Below are positions 13,994-27,605 of a DNA stretch of 64,000 nt, one piece after another. This stretch comes from Hypericum androsaemum (Eukaryota > Streptophyta > Magnoliopsida > Malpighiales > Hypericaceae), in NCBI GenBank assembly GCA_963995505.1, contig OZ023181.1:22130221-22194220 (forward strand), read 5' to 3'. The translations under genes and the position numbers were made by a program. A model generated the notes under the pieces. That model saw nothing but the letters and a program-made list of their open reading frames with translations, searched no databases and was not told where the DNA came from. Numbering within the stretch: position 1 is the first letter of the stretch; the number at the start of each line of letters is the position of its first letter.

Positions 13994-16301
13994 TCATGAC
14001 TTGCTAAATGCACGGAGTGTTTCGTCGAGGGCCTTTCTGTCGTAATCGGCAGTAAATACACAGTTGCCTAGGGGCCCTTTTAGGAGGATAAGCCGTAGAA
14101 CGCCATCCGCGACCTTTTTATCAACCTGCCATAAGAAGAAGAGAAGACCATCCAATGGTTAACTATAGAAGACAAGATCGTGATTTGGTTTCGGACAGGA
14201 TAGGCTTTTAGCGATCTTACCGCCATAACAGACTTGAACATTTCCACGGTCATGGTTTCAGGAGGAGTAATGGGTAACTTGGCCTGCTTTAGAATGTGGT
14301 GGACTCGTTTAACAAGGGAGTCATCAATCCATCCAAGTCGGTATGACATGTCAACAGCCATCACCTGGAATATACATGAAAATATATAAAGATCGGAGAT
14401 CATACGGACAAAAGCTGAACAATACAAGTTGACAGAAAGGACATTACTGTCCCTGCTGCAACAGCTTCTCCATGGAGCCACTGGCCGTATCCGAATCCAG
14501 TTTCTATAGCCTGAAATGTAGAAGAGGGGTCAAACGAAACTCCCAATGGTCATGAACTTGATATGAGAAGCACATATATTAAGTTGATCCTACTTAAGAT
14601 GATATTGGAAGTGGCATTCATATATGAAGGGTAGCCGGTTCAAGGGAATGAAACAAGCTAATAATATCACAATGACCCATTTTAGGTGATTCCATTGGAA
14701 CGGTCACCCAAATCGGGAATGCCACTTCAAGCTTTTGTGAATGTCAGGCTAGCTGAATAATGTTATGAATAATTATCGTCTGATGCAACAAAAGAGAGCT
14801 CAGACTTGTTTCCATGCAGGTAGACAAATCAATAACTAATTGCAGAAGATGCACTAAACTCACATGACCAAAGGTGTGGCCCAAGTTCAGTGTTGCCCTT
14901 AGTCCACTTTCTTTCTCATCTTGGGAAACTACCTCAGCCTTGTTTTCACATGACCGCTTAATGGCATAAGCAAGTGCATCTGGATCCCTGTGCAAGGAAA
15001 ACCCCAAAAAGAGGAGGTGCAAAATGCAGCCGTCGTTATCAAATTCGCTTGAACGTGCACAGAACCTAATTCTTCAGCAGACTAAGACCACGAATTGGAA
15101 AACAACTCAATCGGAGACGAGCCCATTCATTACGGTGGTTAGCAACAATACCTTGCTAGCAATGCATGCATATTCTTCTCCTGCCACTCAAAAAAATCAG
15201 CATCCCTGATAAGACCATACTTGATAACCTCGGCAAGCCCTGACGCCAATTCCCTTTCGGGCAGGGTACTAAGCGTGTCAGTGTCTATGAGCACACACTG
15301 AGGCTGGTAAAATGCCCCGATCAAGTTCTTTCCAAGAGGATGGTTTATCCCAGTTTTGCCACCCACAGAAGAATCCACCTGAAACGCTACGTCTTCAGGC
15401 AACTAAACCAAAACTTCAGAAGTAAAGATCAACGGCCTTACTTCCGAGGCAGGACATCACCTGTGCCATTACAGTAGTAGGAATTTGGATGAAGTTAACA
15501 CCACGGAGGAAGGAAGCAGCTGCAAAGCCACACATATCACCAATCACACCGCCTCCAAGCGCGACAAAAGTGCATTTCCTGTCTAGTCGGGACCCGATCG
15601 CCTTGTCAAACACCTTCATGAGAGTCTCCTACAATTCACAAGCCAGCATATTCAGTCACTCTCCAAATAAAACGAGCACGTGCAAATTCCAAAAGGAGGG
15701 AAAGAAAAACCAACCATGTTCTTGTACTTCTCCCCGTCCGGTAAGATCACACTCTCCACGGAGACATTCGGGTTGTCTCTTGTCAAGGCATCAACCACCT
15801 TGTCCAAGTACAAGGGCCCAACCGTGCTATTAGTCACCACTAGAACCTTCTTCCCATGAACATGCCTAACTCAAAACCAACAAAGAAAAAGTTCCAAACT
15901 TTAGTCTAAGTAACCAGACAATCGAATTCAATCCCTGTAATGGAATCCAATTCCATTTAGGTCAAAGAGACGTACTTTTGGAGGAGTTCGGGGCGGTCGA
16001 GAAGCCCGGATCCGATGTAGATCGGGTAGCTCCGGGAACCAAGATCGACATCGACAACGGTGGGCGATCTAGAACCCGACTCGCTAACCGGATAATCCAT
16101 AACCTGGGCGGCGCTCGCCCTAAACGACGCCGTTAAAGTCGCCGCCTTTTTCCAAGACACAGCCGTAAAGACCGGACCTTTAGGGTTCTGGAAGCTAACG
16201 TGGCTTGAGAAGTGCTTGGGGTGGTTCAAGGCGGCGGAGGAGGAGGACGGGGTGGTGGAGAGGGAGACCGCGAATGGGCTGGTGGTGGCGGCGGCGGCCA
16301 T
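13994..16301 (-). CDS. DHQS: 3-dehydroquinate synthase, chloroplastic
   Basis: Second enzyme of the shikimate pathway. It converts DAHP to 3-dehydroquinate in the plastid using NAD and a divalent metal. About eight exons run from 16301 down to 13994; the first ends in LLQK near 15974 and continues with [16 protein letters not shown]. The first 60-70 residues ([15 protein letters not shown]...) are rich in Ser, Thr and Ala with few acidic residues, which fits a chloroplast transit peptide. The enzyme core follows: LPDGEKYKN, the nucleotide-binding [56 protein letters not shown] and HGEAVAAG (metal-ligand Glu and His residues present). It ends near [19 protein letters not shown]. It is monofunctional, as in other plants, not part of an AROM fusion. 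All blocks are in frame, so it is probably functional. Confidence 0.96.
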
Positions 16302-17929
16302 ATGGATCTGGATTTGGATTTGGATCCGGGTCGGGAAGGGATGATGGAGTTTTTCGGGTAGTTGGGTGAAAATGGGTTTGGTTGGTGGATTGCATTGTGG
16401 GGAGTATGAAGAAGAAGGGGAGAGCGGGTTAGGTGGAGGTGGGGAGGGTGGTGGGCGGACGGGTCAAGTCAACTGGTGAGTGATGGAGGTTTGCTCTGGG
16501 CCGACCGGCCTGTAGGGTCCGGTCCGGATGGCTACCCTATTTCCCTCACGTGCTTGTCGGTGGATTATTTTTTTAAAACCGAAATTATTGGTTATTAAAT
16601 TATTAATCTAGATTTAATCAATCAAATCAATAAAAAGTGTTTATATTTTCATATGTATCGCAACACCGTTTTAGACTTAGGTCGAATCATGTTAAATTCG
16701 GGTCAAATTGTGTTAAATTGTTGACGAGGTTACAAGTACTTGGATTAATAAATAAAAAGGTCGTTATTTTTTCGAATTTGATTGTTTGAGAGTGCTGTTT
16801 AGGTCTGTAATGCCGATTTCATTTATTATCAACTGCGAATTGTTGTTATACGAAACCAACAAAAATGTGCACAGAATCAGACTCCGTGATATACGCAATA
16901 GTATTTTACAACAGGTAACCCAAATTCAACAGCCCACCACCATAGACTTGGCTAATTATATAACAGCATTCAATCTTCTACAAAATGTTCCTCTCAAAAC
17001 AAAAAAAAAAATCTTCTACAAAATGTTGCCGTGAAATTGTCGTGGTGTACTGCTAAGCTAACTTTTTCCCTAACAAAGTAAATAAATTTTGGATAGGATA
17101 TAGTTTTGGATTTTGTTAATGAGTTGAGTGCGCGGATCAAGAAGCGAAAATGTTTGAAATTTTGAATTCGAATGTCACTGGCTGAATATCCTTTTGATTA
17201 CTCCGTAAATCAACGGATATAGACATGCAGGAAACTACTTGCAGAAAAATACGCACATGGTTGATCTGATGGGAAAAAAAACAGGTGATCTAATGATTAA
17301 AATTTAATCCGAACATGTTGAAGAATGAAATTCTCTGTAGAACACAAATGAGAATTGATTCAAGTATTAAAAGATTTGTATGTTATACAAATCAAAATGA
17401 ATTCTGCACAATAAATAATATTATAAAAAATAACCACATACTAAGACCGCACATTGTCGGATTGTCGGGGCTATGAAGCCAAGCCAGGAAGCGGAGATGC
17501 GCAATGGGCTGAGAGGCCCAGATTCAAATGAAAAGAGACAATGGCCGGACACAACACAAGGATGTCTTGAAGTACAAGTGGAAGGAGGGGAAAAGGGCAC
17601 ATGGAAGCCCGTTGCTTCTTCAACGCGGGCCAAAGAAAATGAGCCCACGAACGGGCTGGTCTAGGAGGGAAAAGAATATTACTGGATAACCAACTGCGAA
17701 CGAGTGCCCGGCCAAAAAACCAACAATCACGGTGAAAGTAATCATGGAAAAATTTATCAGTAGATATGGTCTTATGGAAAGATTCTCTTCATACGATTTG
17801 GCAAAACGTTTAAAAATTGAATAGATGGAGAGGTCGAACGTATGAGTTGTACTTGGGAAGATGACAGATCAACTAATCTTAAATGGATCAAAGAATCGGT
17901 TCAAGGAAATGAAAAAAGTCAATCTAAAT
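16302..17929. other. DHQ synthase promoter side and spacer
   Basis: The stretch directly upstream of DHQ synthase (16302-16450) is GC-rich leader and promoter. From 16560 on it is AT-rich. An open frame at 17473-17664 has no recognisable family. I see no exon of a known gene. Confidence 0.55.
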
Positions 17930-18380
17930 TCTTTGATCCTCCATGAGGATTTGGCTTGGGTGTGTTGACTTTTTGGGGTAAACATTTGGTGTATAGACTG
18001 TGGGTGAATTTTTTGGATAAAGTACTAGGGAGTTGGATTGGGTGCTCACAACATGAACCCAGCAGCACCAATCGGAATAGCATGGAGACCGGCGGCACAT
18101 CACCCCGATGGCACACACGAATAACGGCATAAACAACGGCACACATGAACAATGACACATCCAACAACACAACAATTCTCTTTGTAAATTGGTGTGTCGC
18201 TGGATGTGCCGTTGTGATGTGCCGTGAGAGTGATGTGCCGCTGGTGTAATGTGCCGCCGGTCGCATGTTGTTCTGATGGGTCAACAACACCGAATCCAAC
18301 CCGAAGTACTAGATAGCGTTTATCACAGTTTAACTCTAATACCTGAATATCTAGTAGTTTAGGTGATATACTTGTTGGAA
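17930..18380. mobile_element. Foldback (inverted-repeat) element
   Basis: Two diverged inverted arms, about 18010-18160 and 18190-18340, face each other around a short AT-rich centre. Landmarks are GACCGGCGGCACATCA on the left against TGTGCCGCCGGTC on the right, AACAACGGCACACATG against ATGTGCCGTTGTGATG, and the outer AAAGTACTAGGGAGTTGG against CCAACCCGAAGTACTAGA. No coding capacity. It is best read as a foldback or MITE-like element; I found no clean target duplication. Confidence 0.65.
18230..18378. repeat. Direct repeat, left copy (pair with 18860-19020)
   Basis: About 150 bases recur almost unchanged at 18860-19020. Shared parts include CCGGTCGCATGTTGTTC and ATCTAGTAGTTTAGGTGATA. This copy is the right arm of the foldback element, so the second copy is a detached arm or a duplicated end. 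The second copy keeps GATTGGTGTTGCTG, which this copy lacks and which resembles the left arm. Confidence 0.85.
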
Positions 18381-18859
18381 AAAAAAACGAGAGAGAGAGA
18401 GAGAAAAAATAAGAATAAAATAAGAGGTCAAAGTTGAGTTTTGACTTACACTTTGGCAAACCCTTGTACCACATTGGAAAGTGCAAGGATGGAAAGCTAG
18501 TTTAAAAGGAGAAGTGTGTTTTTGGGCTTGTAAAGAGCTTGTGAGAAGAAAAGGCCTCGCGCACATGTGGTGGGCCGAAAATGGGCTCGTTCAGTGTATT
18601 TCGACAATTTTGCCCCCACCCTGCGCGCACGATATAGACGCCTCACAACTTTTTGTTTTTTGTAACATACTTCCAACTTATCCGACATTATTTTTGGCTG
18701 TTGACTAAGCCTACACGTAAAAGGGGAGATTCTTCTCTTATTTCCAAAACGGCTACTTTGCTTACCAGTCAAAGATTGTTTTAAACCTCCCCGATTTTTG
18801 CTAACCACGTTTTCAACTCTTCCAGTCAAAGTTGTTACTAACGTTCAAAATCGGCCGGA

Positions 18860-19020
18860 GTGATGTACCGCTGGTGTAATGTACCGCCGGTCGCATGTTG
18901 TTCCGATTGGTGTTGCTGATGGGTCAACAACACCGAATCCAACCCGAAGTACTAGATAGCGTTTATCACAGTTTAACTCTAATACCTGAATATCTAGTAG
19001 TTTAGGTGATATACTTTTGG
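18860..19020. repeat. Direct repeat, right copy (pair with 18230-18378)
   Basis: Near-identical to the right arm of the foldback element about 630 bp upstream. The sequence between the two copies (18379-18859) starts with an A run and a GA microsatellite. It includes TTGTACCACATTGGAAAG, which resembles the start of some plant retrotransposon LTRs, so it may be a degraded insertion. Confidence 0.8.
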
Positions 19021-20926
19021 TACAGTTGGAGTAATGATCGATTATGTTTAATTTGAAAGATAATACAACGTTACTTATAAAAAAAGAAGTGAGAGGTCGA
19101 AACCATCATCGAGGCAATTCGTAAGGCGGAACTATAATGGTCATGACGGAAACATACATAGGCGGATATATAAAATTGCTTCTCAAACGAACTATTGGCA
19201 AGAAAGAAAGTTGGTCCCGGTGGGGAATATATGTATACTACCACATCTCGAGTGGATAAGATCTAGATCCTCATAGCCGACGTAGAGAGAGTAGTAGGTA
19301 AAGCACTAAACTAATCCAGGCAGATGTACAACACCAGTTATATTATATTCAGTATCTGCAGTGAACCACTTGTTCCATACAACAAACAAACAGGATATGT
19401 AGATGCTGAGCTCAGCTTGAGCTGGCCATCTTCAACTCCCACAGACCCCCTTTACAGCCTTGGCCAAGTTATCCACTCCCCCAGTACCACTTCAATTATT
19501 CCGAGTCGAACATCGCCTAATATTTCAAGTTTGAGATTTTCTTCCGACTTTTTGCATTGCTGAGTAATTTAACACATTTTAGGAAAACAAATGTTAGATT
19601 AGATGTATGGAAGCTATGGAGAACTCAAGTACGACTTCCCGTTATATTGTCAAAGCTATTTTGATTTTCAAAACGTAATATTAAAGGAGCCAGGAAGGAA
19701 TGCCCTTATCTGTTGCCGAATCGCCCCAGCGACTTGTTCAGGTCATTAAAAGACATCCCCAAACACAAAATAAATAATTCCTATTAAAAAACACAGTAAC
19801 GTGGGAACAGGGTGTAGGTGCTATCTGCCGCCGCGGAGAGACCCATGCCTCCTAGTCCCCACTCATATTGTTTTCTCAGAAAAAAAAGAAAACCAAAATG
19901 AGAAATTATTCTAATTACATAGTGATTATTCTAATTTAACACTAGAATATTTGTTATAGTCTTAGACAACTAAAATTTCAAATTAATTGTTAGATTGGTT
20001 ATCCCAGATCCAGGTAGAGCCATGTACAAACTAGTGGGGTAGTTATCCCGGCTTCATTATTTTTCATTAATTTTTTTAGTGTATGTTTTCACTAAAAAAA
20101 TTATATATAAAACATTAGACAATCTAAAATTTAATAATATGTTTTTTCCTTATACCCGAAAAAAATTTAAAAAGCGAAGCATCATTTTTTGTGTGTAAGC
20201 TGTGATATTCAAAATAAAATATTATTGTGCCATATTTTATGTAGTGACCCTCACAATGTTGTCAATAGATTTGTAACCAGTATCTTAAATCTAAGTCTTT
20301 TCTCACCTATACCAACTACCATTGGTGAAACATCAAATTTGTAATTGAGAGGATCTATCTTTGCTCAATCAAAGTGCAGAGCACATGCAAATGAAAGTTA
20401 TATAAATGATAAGAAATTTGGATTCACTTTTAATAAAAAAAATTTATTCAACTTTCACGAATATAAAAAATTTCATTAAGAAAATCACTGGATTGAAAAA
20501 AGAGAGAGCAAGAGCACATCTCATCCCTCTGGGCCGGGCCCACCCACCCTTACTTTACCCCCCAGCCCTTTTCACTTCACCGGTTCACCCTCCGGCCCTA
20601 ATAAATAAATCCCACTACCCATCGAAGAAAATGAATAAATAAATAAAAGAGAGAGCCCATTTCATTCCCTTGAGCACCGCCCACTAGCTGACGTGGAAGA
20701 CCAAGCGGGCCCCACAAAAGATAGAATAAAAAGCGGAAGAAACAGAACGAAGCGAGAAAGTAGAAAAACCCCCCCTGCTGCTATTAGCCACAGCAGCAGC
20801 TGATTAGCTCCTCAGTTGTAGCAAGAGAGAGATTAATTATATAAAAAAAAGAATAAGAAGGAAACTGAATTTACTCTCTCTATATATATACAAATTCCAA
20901 TTTTCGTTTATATTTATCGCGAGGGA
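19021..20926. other. Spacer and STY-kinase promoter side
   Basis: AT-rich spacer. No known exon is visible. The last 300 bases carry a pyrimidine-rich stretch with CCGGGCCCACCC, short AGAGAG tracts and a CTATATATATACA block at about 20880-20891, which lies close to the kinase start codon and may be part of its leader or core promoter. Confidence 0.55.
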
Positions 20927-23900
20927 ATGGGGATCGAGGAGGAGGAGGAAGTGGAGAGCTGCGGGAGCCGGCCGGCGACGACGTCGGCGGGGAGCCAGAG
21001 GCAGCAGAGGCAGAAGCTCGAGGTGTACAACGAGGTCCTGAGGAGGATCCAGGACTCCGATCCCGATCAGGCCAGCCTCCCTCGCTTCGAGGACCAGCTC
21101 TGGCTCCACTTCAACCGCTTGCCCGCCAGGTACCTTAAAAAATCCTCTCTCTGTTCCCTTTTTTATTTCTTCTCCGCTTTATTCGTCATTTTCCTTCGAT
21201 CGAGTGAGCGCGTGAGTTTAATTGAACTGGAAAGGTACGCGCTGGATGTGAACGTGGAGAGGGCGGAGGACGTGCTCACTCACAAGCGGCTCTTGGAATT
21301 GGCGGAGGATCCGGCGAATCGGCCTGCTTTCCAAGTTCGTCTTGTTCAGGTTCACATCTGGCCTTCCCGCGGATCAATGGACATGCCTTTTGCTTCACTA
21401 CCGTGTTCTTTTTTAGATTCTACTTTCTGTTAATCCGAGTTCGAACTATTCGCCTGTATGTGCTGGTAGGTCTATTCTCAATTAATTGGAACGTCTGACG
21501 ATGCTGTCCAGTCTGATAACTCGATGAACGGAGACGCTCATAGCCACTGTTTTTCAAGTAGACAAGGGTACATAGCTTTCGCTATCTGTAGCTTGGGATA
21601 TATCCTCATTTTGTTGGCCTATACGTAATGTTTCGTGGTGTGAGTTTTGATTTGCCGTTGGCTCTTGTTGTACACAGAGTCCATCCGCCACCGACGTTCG
21701 GTTCATCCCCGAATCTTGAGGTACTGGCCTTGCAAGGGGCCAATGGATATCATGTTGAAGATGGCGACAGTGTTAAGAATTCTGTGACACAGATCTCTCG
21801 GTAAGAAAATGAATATGCAATGAGGAGTTCACTGTACAAACTGCTATAATCAAATATGTTGCATTATTTTCTCTTTGAAATCTGTAACAAGCATTATATG
21901 CTTTGTGTGTAGACCAATGCACGAGATAACCTTTTCGACTATTGACCGACCTAAACTTCTAAGCCAGGTTAGTGATTTAACACCGTCTTGATGTATTCAA
22001 CTACACTATTGTGATAGCAATGCCCTTGTGCAAAAGTACGTAGAACACCGTTTTTCTGTCTCCCTAAGTCACAACGTTTGGTTAATTCTCAGTTAACTTC
22101 CCTCCTTGCGGAGATTGGATTGAACATTCAAGAGGCTCATGCCTTTTCCACTGTTGACGGCTATTCCTTGGATGTTTTTGTTGTTGATGGCTGGGATCGA
22201 GAGGTATTGTAATGGTTCTCTCCACACACTTGTTTTGCTCAAAATACTTGACCACTTGCCGTATACCATTATTGGAGATAGGTTGTTAACATGACCCGAT
22301 CCCACATATCCCAGTGCACGGTGTTCATCATTGATTTTCGAGCTCTTATGGTCTTGGAAATCCTGAAATAGAATATCAAGTTTACGAAAAGGCTATTAAA
22401 TATATGCTTCCACGGCCAGAACTAGCATTCTGACAGCTGAAGTAAAGGTCATTTTACTCTAGTAACATTCTGAGAGCTAAAGTAAGGTCAATAAGTTTAC
22501 TCTAGTACATTCTGAAGTATGCCTCTGGGCATGTTTTCATATATTTCAAGATGATTTGTAACAACCTTCCCTTTTTCATAGCGACTATCACAACCAGGCC
22601 TATTTTTATAAGCTATTTTCTTATACCTATTTTACCGTCTCTCATTTTATCACATTGCCTATGACATGTAGTTGTTTTTGTTTGTCTCCTGCTTTTATAT
22701 ACTCGTTTGAATTGCTTCTCCAATGCAGAAATTATAAAAAAATGGGGTGTAAAGAGCGTAAGTTTGGTCGTTGGCCCAGTTTTTTTCTTTGGCTCCATGT
22801 GTTGACGATGAGCATCACACCCATTGTACCATTGTCGTTTATTGTTTTCTTATACATGTATGTGACAATTCAGGAAACAGAGGATCTCAGTAATGCTTTG
22901 GAAAAGGAAATCACGAAGTCCAAGGTTAGCTTCCCCTGCTACCACTTCTATAAACATAAAGGGATGCAACACAGAGATACTTGGATACCTTAAAACTGTT
23001 GCTTGATTGATGTGAACCAAAGGTTTTAAGCTCTTGTTGACGGTTGCTTTTGAAATCTGGGATTACTGAGTTGCTTGCATCCAGACAACAGATTTACTTA
23101 TATCAAGGTGGCTATGTTATTTTAGCATTCCATGTTTGGTAATACTGTGGAACAACTCAACTTTGAACACAACTTTTGTCTCTCTTCTTAAATTTAGTGA
23201 TTATTCGCAGGATCAGTTCGGTTTGAGACTGTCTTCTGTATCTGCTGCCAATGAGCAGAATGTACCACAAATTGAATTTCATGCAGAATGCATAGAGATA
23301 CCAAATGATGGGACTGATGTGTGGGAAATTGATGCTAGACACCTACAAATAGGAAACAAAGTTGCATCTGGATCGTTTGGAGATCTGTAAGTTCTGTGTT
23401 TTATATTTTATGCATGTATGATATTATGATTCTAACATTACAATTGCAGGTACAAGGGTACATATTGCAGTCAAGAAGTGGCTATTAAAGTTCTGAAGCC
23501 TGAGCGTGTAAGTGCAGAAATGGTCAGAGAGTTCTCTCAGGAAGTTTACATAATGAGGTTTGTTGGACTGAATTTGTTAGCTGGCTTTTGTTGACCGTGT
23601 CCTGCTCTTGATTTTCTTGCATCTTCTGAAAAGCTAAAATTGTCTACAAGAAGTATTTTCAGATCTCTAAACTTGACATACATCTTCTTTGATATCCTTC
23701 CAACATTTCTAGATGTTCATTCATGACCTTGATGTATGCTTTTACCATTATTTAGAAAAAACATAGGAAGATTTACGGTCCTCTGAGGTGGCCTGGATTG
23801 CAGATTCTCCACATGCCACTTCACTTAATTTTGCATCTGGCACTCTCACCTTCCTTCTTCCACCATCTGCGGCCACGCATTTCTCCTCCAAGGTTAAAGA

Positions 23901-25752
23901 TGTTATTCTGAGTTGTCCTGTTCTGTTTGTGATTTGCAGGAAAATTCGGCATAAGAATGTGGTGCAATTCATCGGTGCATGCACCCGACCACCTAACTTG
24001 TGCATCGTGACTGGTACAGATTAGCAAACTTTCAAATTAAGGTTTACGTGAACTCAAGATCTAATATAGCTTTATTCTTCTGCTGAATCTGTTACTGCAT
24101 GTGGCTGGTAACACACTAGATTTACAAGGGGTTTAGCTTGCTCAGTGTTGAATGAGAGTGGACACAGAGAGAACGCTGGGTATAGGATCAACTAGTCCAG
24201 TTCCGGCAATTATTACGCTGCAATTTTTGTTTCTGTCCTTCAGTTTGAGCAGCTTTTGTTTTTGTCCTTCTGTTTGGAGGCCTGGCATTCTATTTGCCTG
24301 TAACTGATAATCACTTTTGACACCTTGTTCGTTCTTTTTCAGAGTTCATGGCAAGGGGCAGCATATACGACTTTCTGCACAAACACAAGGGCGTGTTTAA
24401 GCCAGCATCCTTGATTAAAGTAGCAATTGATGTCTCCAGGGGCATGAATTATCTGCATCAAAATAATATCATTCACAGGGATCTGAAAACTGCCAATCTG
24501 CTGATGGATGAGAACGAAGTAAGAGGATCTGGTTCCAGGGTTTTTCTTTTTGAATGTTTGTATTACGTACAGCATTTAGATAAAGTAATATCTGAAGTTT
24601 GCTGTATAAATATGATACTGAATTGCGAGTACGTCATTCTTCTGAAATTCAATGATGAAAATCTGATTTTGATTCAAAATTATTGCACAATTTATTCTTA
24701 TTGTATGCATATGCAATTCATCTAAGATAACATAAACGGTGCACATGTAATAACTCCTCTCATGCTTACAGGTTGTCAAGGTCGCTGATTTTGGAGTTGC
24801 CAGAGTGCAGACCGAGTCTGGAGTGATGACCGCTGAAACTGGGACATACCGTTGGATGGCTCCTGAGGCAAGCATTCTATCGACATGAATATTGCTGCTT
24901 GTTTATGGCTTTTATACCAGTGTATTTTGAAACATGAATTCTTTCCTACTTTTTAGGAGGAAAGGATCATGCTCTTTTTAGATCCTGGGTAAATCCAGTT
25001 CAAAGTCTTGTAAGATACAAAAAAGTATGATTTGCATTTACCATCTAATGTGCACAACCTGCTTCCTTAATGTTTCTTGTTGTGGCTTCAACTGAATGAA
25101 GGTGATTGAGCATAAACCTTATGATCAGAAGGCGGATATTTTCAGCTTCGCTATAGTATTGTGGGAACTTCTAACCGGAGAAGTAAGAGATGCAATCTTT
25201 GGACTTCTGGCTATTCAATTTTTTCTGTTTAATTTCAAGATTTGTGTCTCAGCCATAGTGAAATATCTTTTCTGTTGCCAAAATACAGCTTCCTTATGCA
25301 TTCTTAACCCCATTGCAAGCGGCAGTAGGAGTGGTGCAAAAGGTACGTGCATTATCTCTACAAATGACAATTCCCGCGAAAGCAACTTTCTCTCATATAA
25401 CTAACCATAGTTGTTTTGATTTAAGGATCTACGGCCAACAATCCCTAAGCACACGAATCCGAATCTTGCAGAACTTCTTCAGAAGTGCTGGCAGCGAGAT
25501 CCAACCCAGAGACCCAATTTTTCTGAAATCATAGATATCCTTCAGCTGATAGGCAAGGAGGTATGCATATTTCTGAATCATATGTTTTGAAGCTTTAGTT
25601 ATCATAGTTTCTCCACAAACTCGGAGTAATTAAGTTTGTTCGCCTGGAGCCCTTCTCAAGTTTGTTGTGTTTTCGTTCGCCAGGTCGGAGAAGACCGAAA
25701 GGATAAATCAGCGGGTGGGTTTTTCACATCCTTGATGCGAGGGAACCATTGA
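20927..25752 (+). CDS. STY46: ACT-domain Raf-like Ser/Thr kinase, STY8/17/46 type
   Basis: A cytosolic dual-specificity kinase of the Raf-like MAPKKK C group. In Arabidopsis STY8, STY17 and STY46 phosphorylate transit peptides of chloroplast precursor proteins. I read about 16 exons, beginning 20927-21129 and 21235-21350. Order of parts: an acidic N-terminus ([13 protein letters not shown]), a conserved helix region ([16 protein letters not shown]), [15 protein letters not shown], an ACT domain ([17 protein letters not shown] through [12 protein letters not shown]), then the kinase. Kinase motifs are [20 protein letters not shown] (catalytic Lys), [19 protein letters not shown], and GTYRWMAPE, which is the Raf-like activation-loop signature. 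It ends [12 protein letters not shown]. All catalytic residues are present. The short third exon (about 21469-21569, with [12 protein letters not shown]) is needed to keep frame. The assignment to STY46 rather than STY8 or STY17 is by similarity of the N-terminal linker and is uncertain. Confidence 0.93.
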
Positions 25753-26534
25753 GGAGGAAAGAAGTTGCTGGGCGAGCACTAACACATGCATTCGCTTGGC
25801 ACTTCTAATTGTACAGAGTGCTGATAGTGGATAACTGATATCTTACGCCTGCTTCCAAGTTTTGTTTTTCGTTCTTCACGTGTTGAAATTAGAACTAATA
25901 GCTTTTTTATTTGGAAACATTATTGTTCATCCTCTTTCTTTTTTCCAACTCTAAAAGCCCTGATGATGCTTGCTATAATTGTATAAAGTAAGAGAAGCAT
26001 GTGTACATTTGGCGAGCTTCACATGCAGAGATTAAGGCGTGCATACAATGAAGGGCTGGCTATTCTGGTTTGTTTCCTTACATATGCTCCTCCTACCAAC
26101 GCTTGAAGTTCAACGAAGCTCCTCGGCGTTCGGAATGCTCTTCGAGCCCGTAAGCGCTCGCCATTGTTATTGTATGCTCTGTCGTCGTGTCAATCTGTTC
26201 CGAGACAAACGAGCCACTAGGGGGGGAAATGCATAATATGGTACACTTGCTTTGTTGCTACCATTCTCAGCAGCTAGTACACAGATCGTTCATAGGTCGC
26301 TTTCACTAGAAGGACCTATTTGACAACAGAAATTAATACCACAGCAGTGACATAACAAAGCAATGGTCTTCATCGCTATCATCTATAATGGATTACACTG
26401 CGAATTACATATACGAAATATGTCAGTGACAGCAATAACAGGACTGTTATGTTCCCAACTTTGATTAGTCTTTATTTGTGCTCCAGTGGATGGCGAGGCG
26501 AGGCGAGGCGAGCCGTCTCAACATGGTCAATGCA
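25753..26534. other. Shared 3' spacer between convergent genes
   Basis: Holds the 3' UTRs of the kinase (+) and the rhodanese gene (-). The small frames inside show no family resemblance. Confidence 0.6.
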
Positions 26535-27605
26535 TCAGCCTTGTGTTGGAAGTTGATTCTGGCTCCAAGCTGCAAACCCGCCGGCAATATCGGTTACACC
26601 TGTAAAACCCTGGAAGATGAAGCTGTTCAATGCTTTTTTTTGGCTAAATGTGGCCACTTTTAAGGAAGTTCTTTACGATAAGATGCACTCACAGCAGCTA
26701 AAAGATCGGTGGCAGCCATCATAGATCTCTTTCCGCTCTGGCAACCCTGTGCATACACCAACAAGTCAAAATCATTTCTCCTGCTCCTTTCCAAGAGAAG
26801 AACAGATCAGTTACAGGGATATTAAGGAACGCACAACAATGATTTCGTCGAATTTCTCGAAATGTGCAGACACCTCCTCCAGAAACTTGGGATTCCTTGT
26901 CATTCCTATGCACAGAAAAAGGGATGAAACCAAGATTAAAAGCGCGCACACACAACTGTCTAAACAACAAATTAATAATTTAAACAAACAAAATGAAGCA
27001 AGTCATCAATACCTGATCCAACTCTGTACATGTAAGGAATGTTAATGGCGCCAGCTGCATGCCCGGCACTAAATTCTTCCGGAGTCCTAGCATCACACAA
27101 ATACCAAATGATCAAAACTGGTTTACAAGACGGGAACGAGCTGTTGGAAAACTCCACATCGATCGTGGCGTCCAACCCGATAGTTTTAAGATTTTGAGTT
27201 AGATACAAATATTTTTTATAACAAAAGCAACTCCTTTGTAGACTTAAAATAATATATATAGGTACCTGACGTCCAAGTAGCGGTGTCCAGCTAGAAGAAG
27301 GTCGTGTGCGACTCTCACCGGCACTGAAGCTGGGGTTCCTGTCACGTTGTCTCTCAAAGCTCCCTTACTCCTTAAAATCGTCACCACAGAAGAAGCCCAT
27401 TAGAACAGTTCCGAGTCACGTTGGAGAAATTTTCAGACAACAAAATAGCTAGCTATTACCTGAAGCTGAAACGTCTGGAATTCACGCAAATGCGGCCACC
27501 GTTGAGGCTGGTTAGTGAATATTGCAACCCTCCCTTGGAAGTGGAATTGGAGCTCTTCTGGGTTGTTGTTGGGAACAGGGCAGCTAGTATGGACTTGGTC
27601 TCCAT
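26535..27605 (-). CDS. Single-domain rhodanese / thiosulfate sulfurtransferase, likely plastid
   Basis: A small sulfurtransferase with one rhodanese domain, of the senescence-associated STR16/STR14/STR15 type. The start at 27605 gives METKSILAALFPTTTQK and a roughly 50-residue Ser/Thr/Arg-rich leader that fits a chloroplast transit peptide. Later exons give VPVRVAHDLLLAGHRYLDVR, TPEEFSAGHAAGAINIPYMY, RVGSGMTRNPKFLEEV, and the active-site loop GCQSGKRSMMAATDLL. The last exon reads GFTGVTDIAGGFAAW and stops with LPTQG. The catalytic Cys lies in the CQSGKR loop, so activity is plausible. The exact substrate is not known from sequence. It is convergent with the kinase to its left. Confidence 0.9.

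Noticed and set aside
17473..17664. 63-codon open frame on the + strand
   Set aside because: No recognisable motif and equal-length frames on the other strand.
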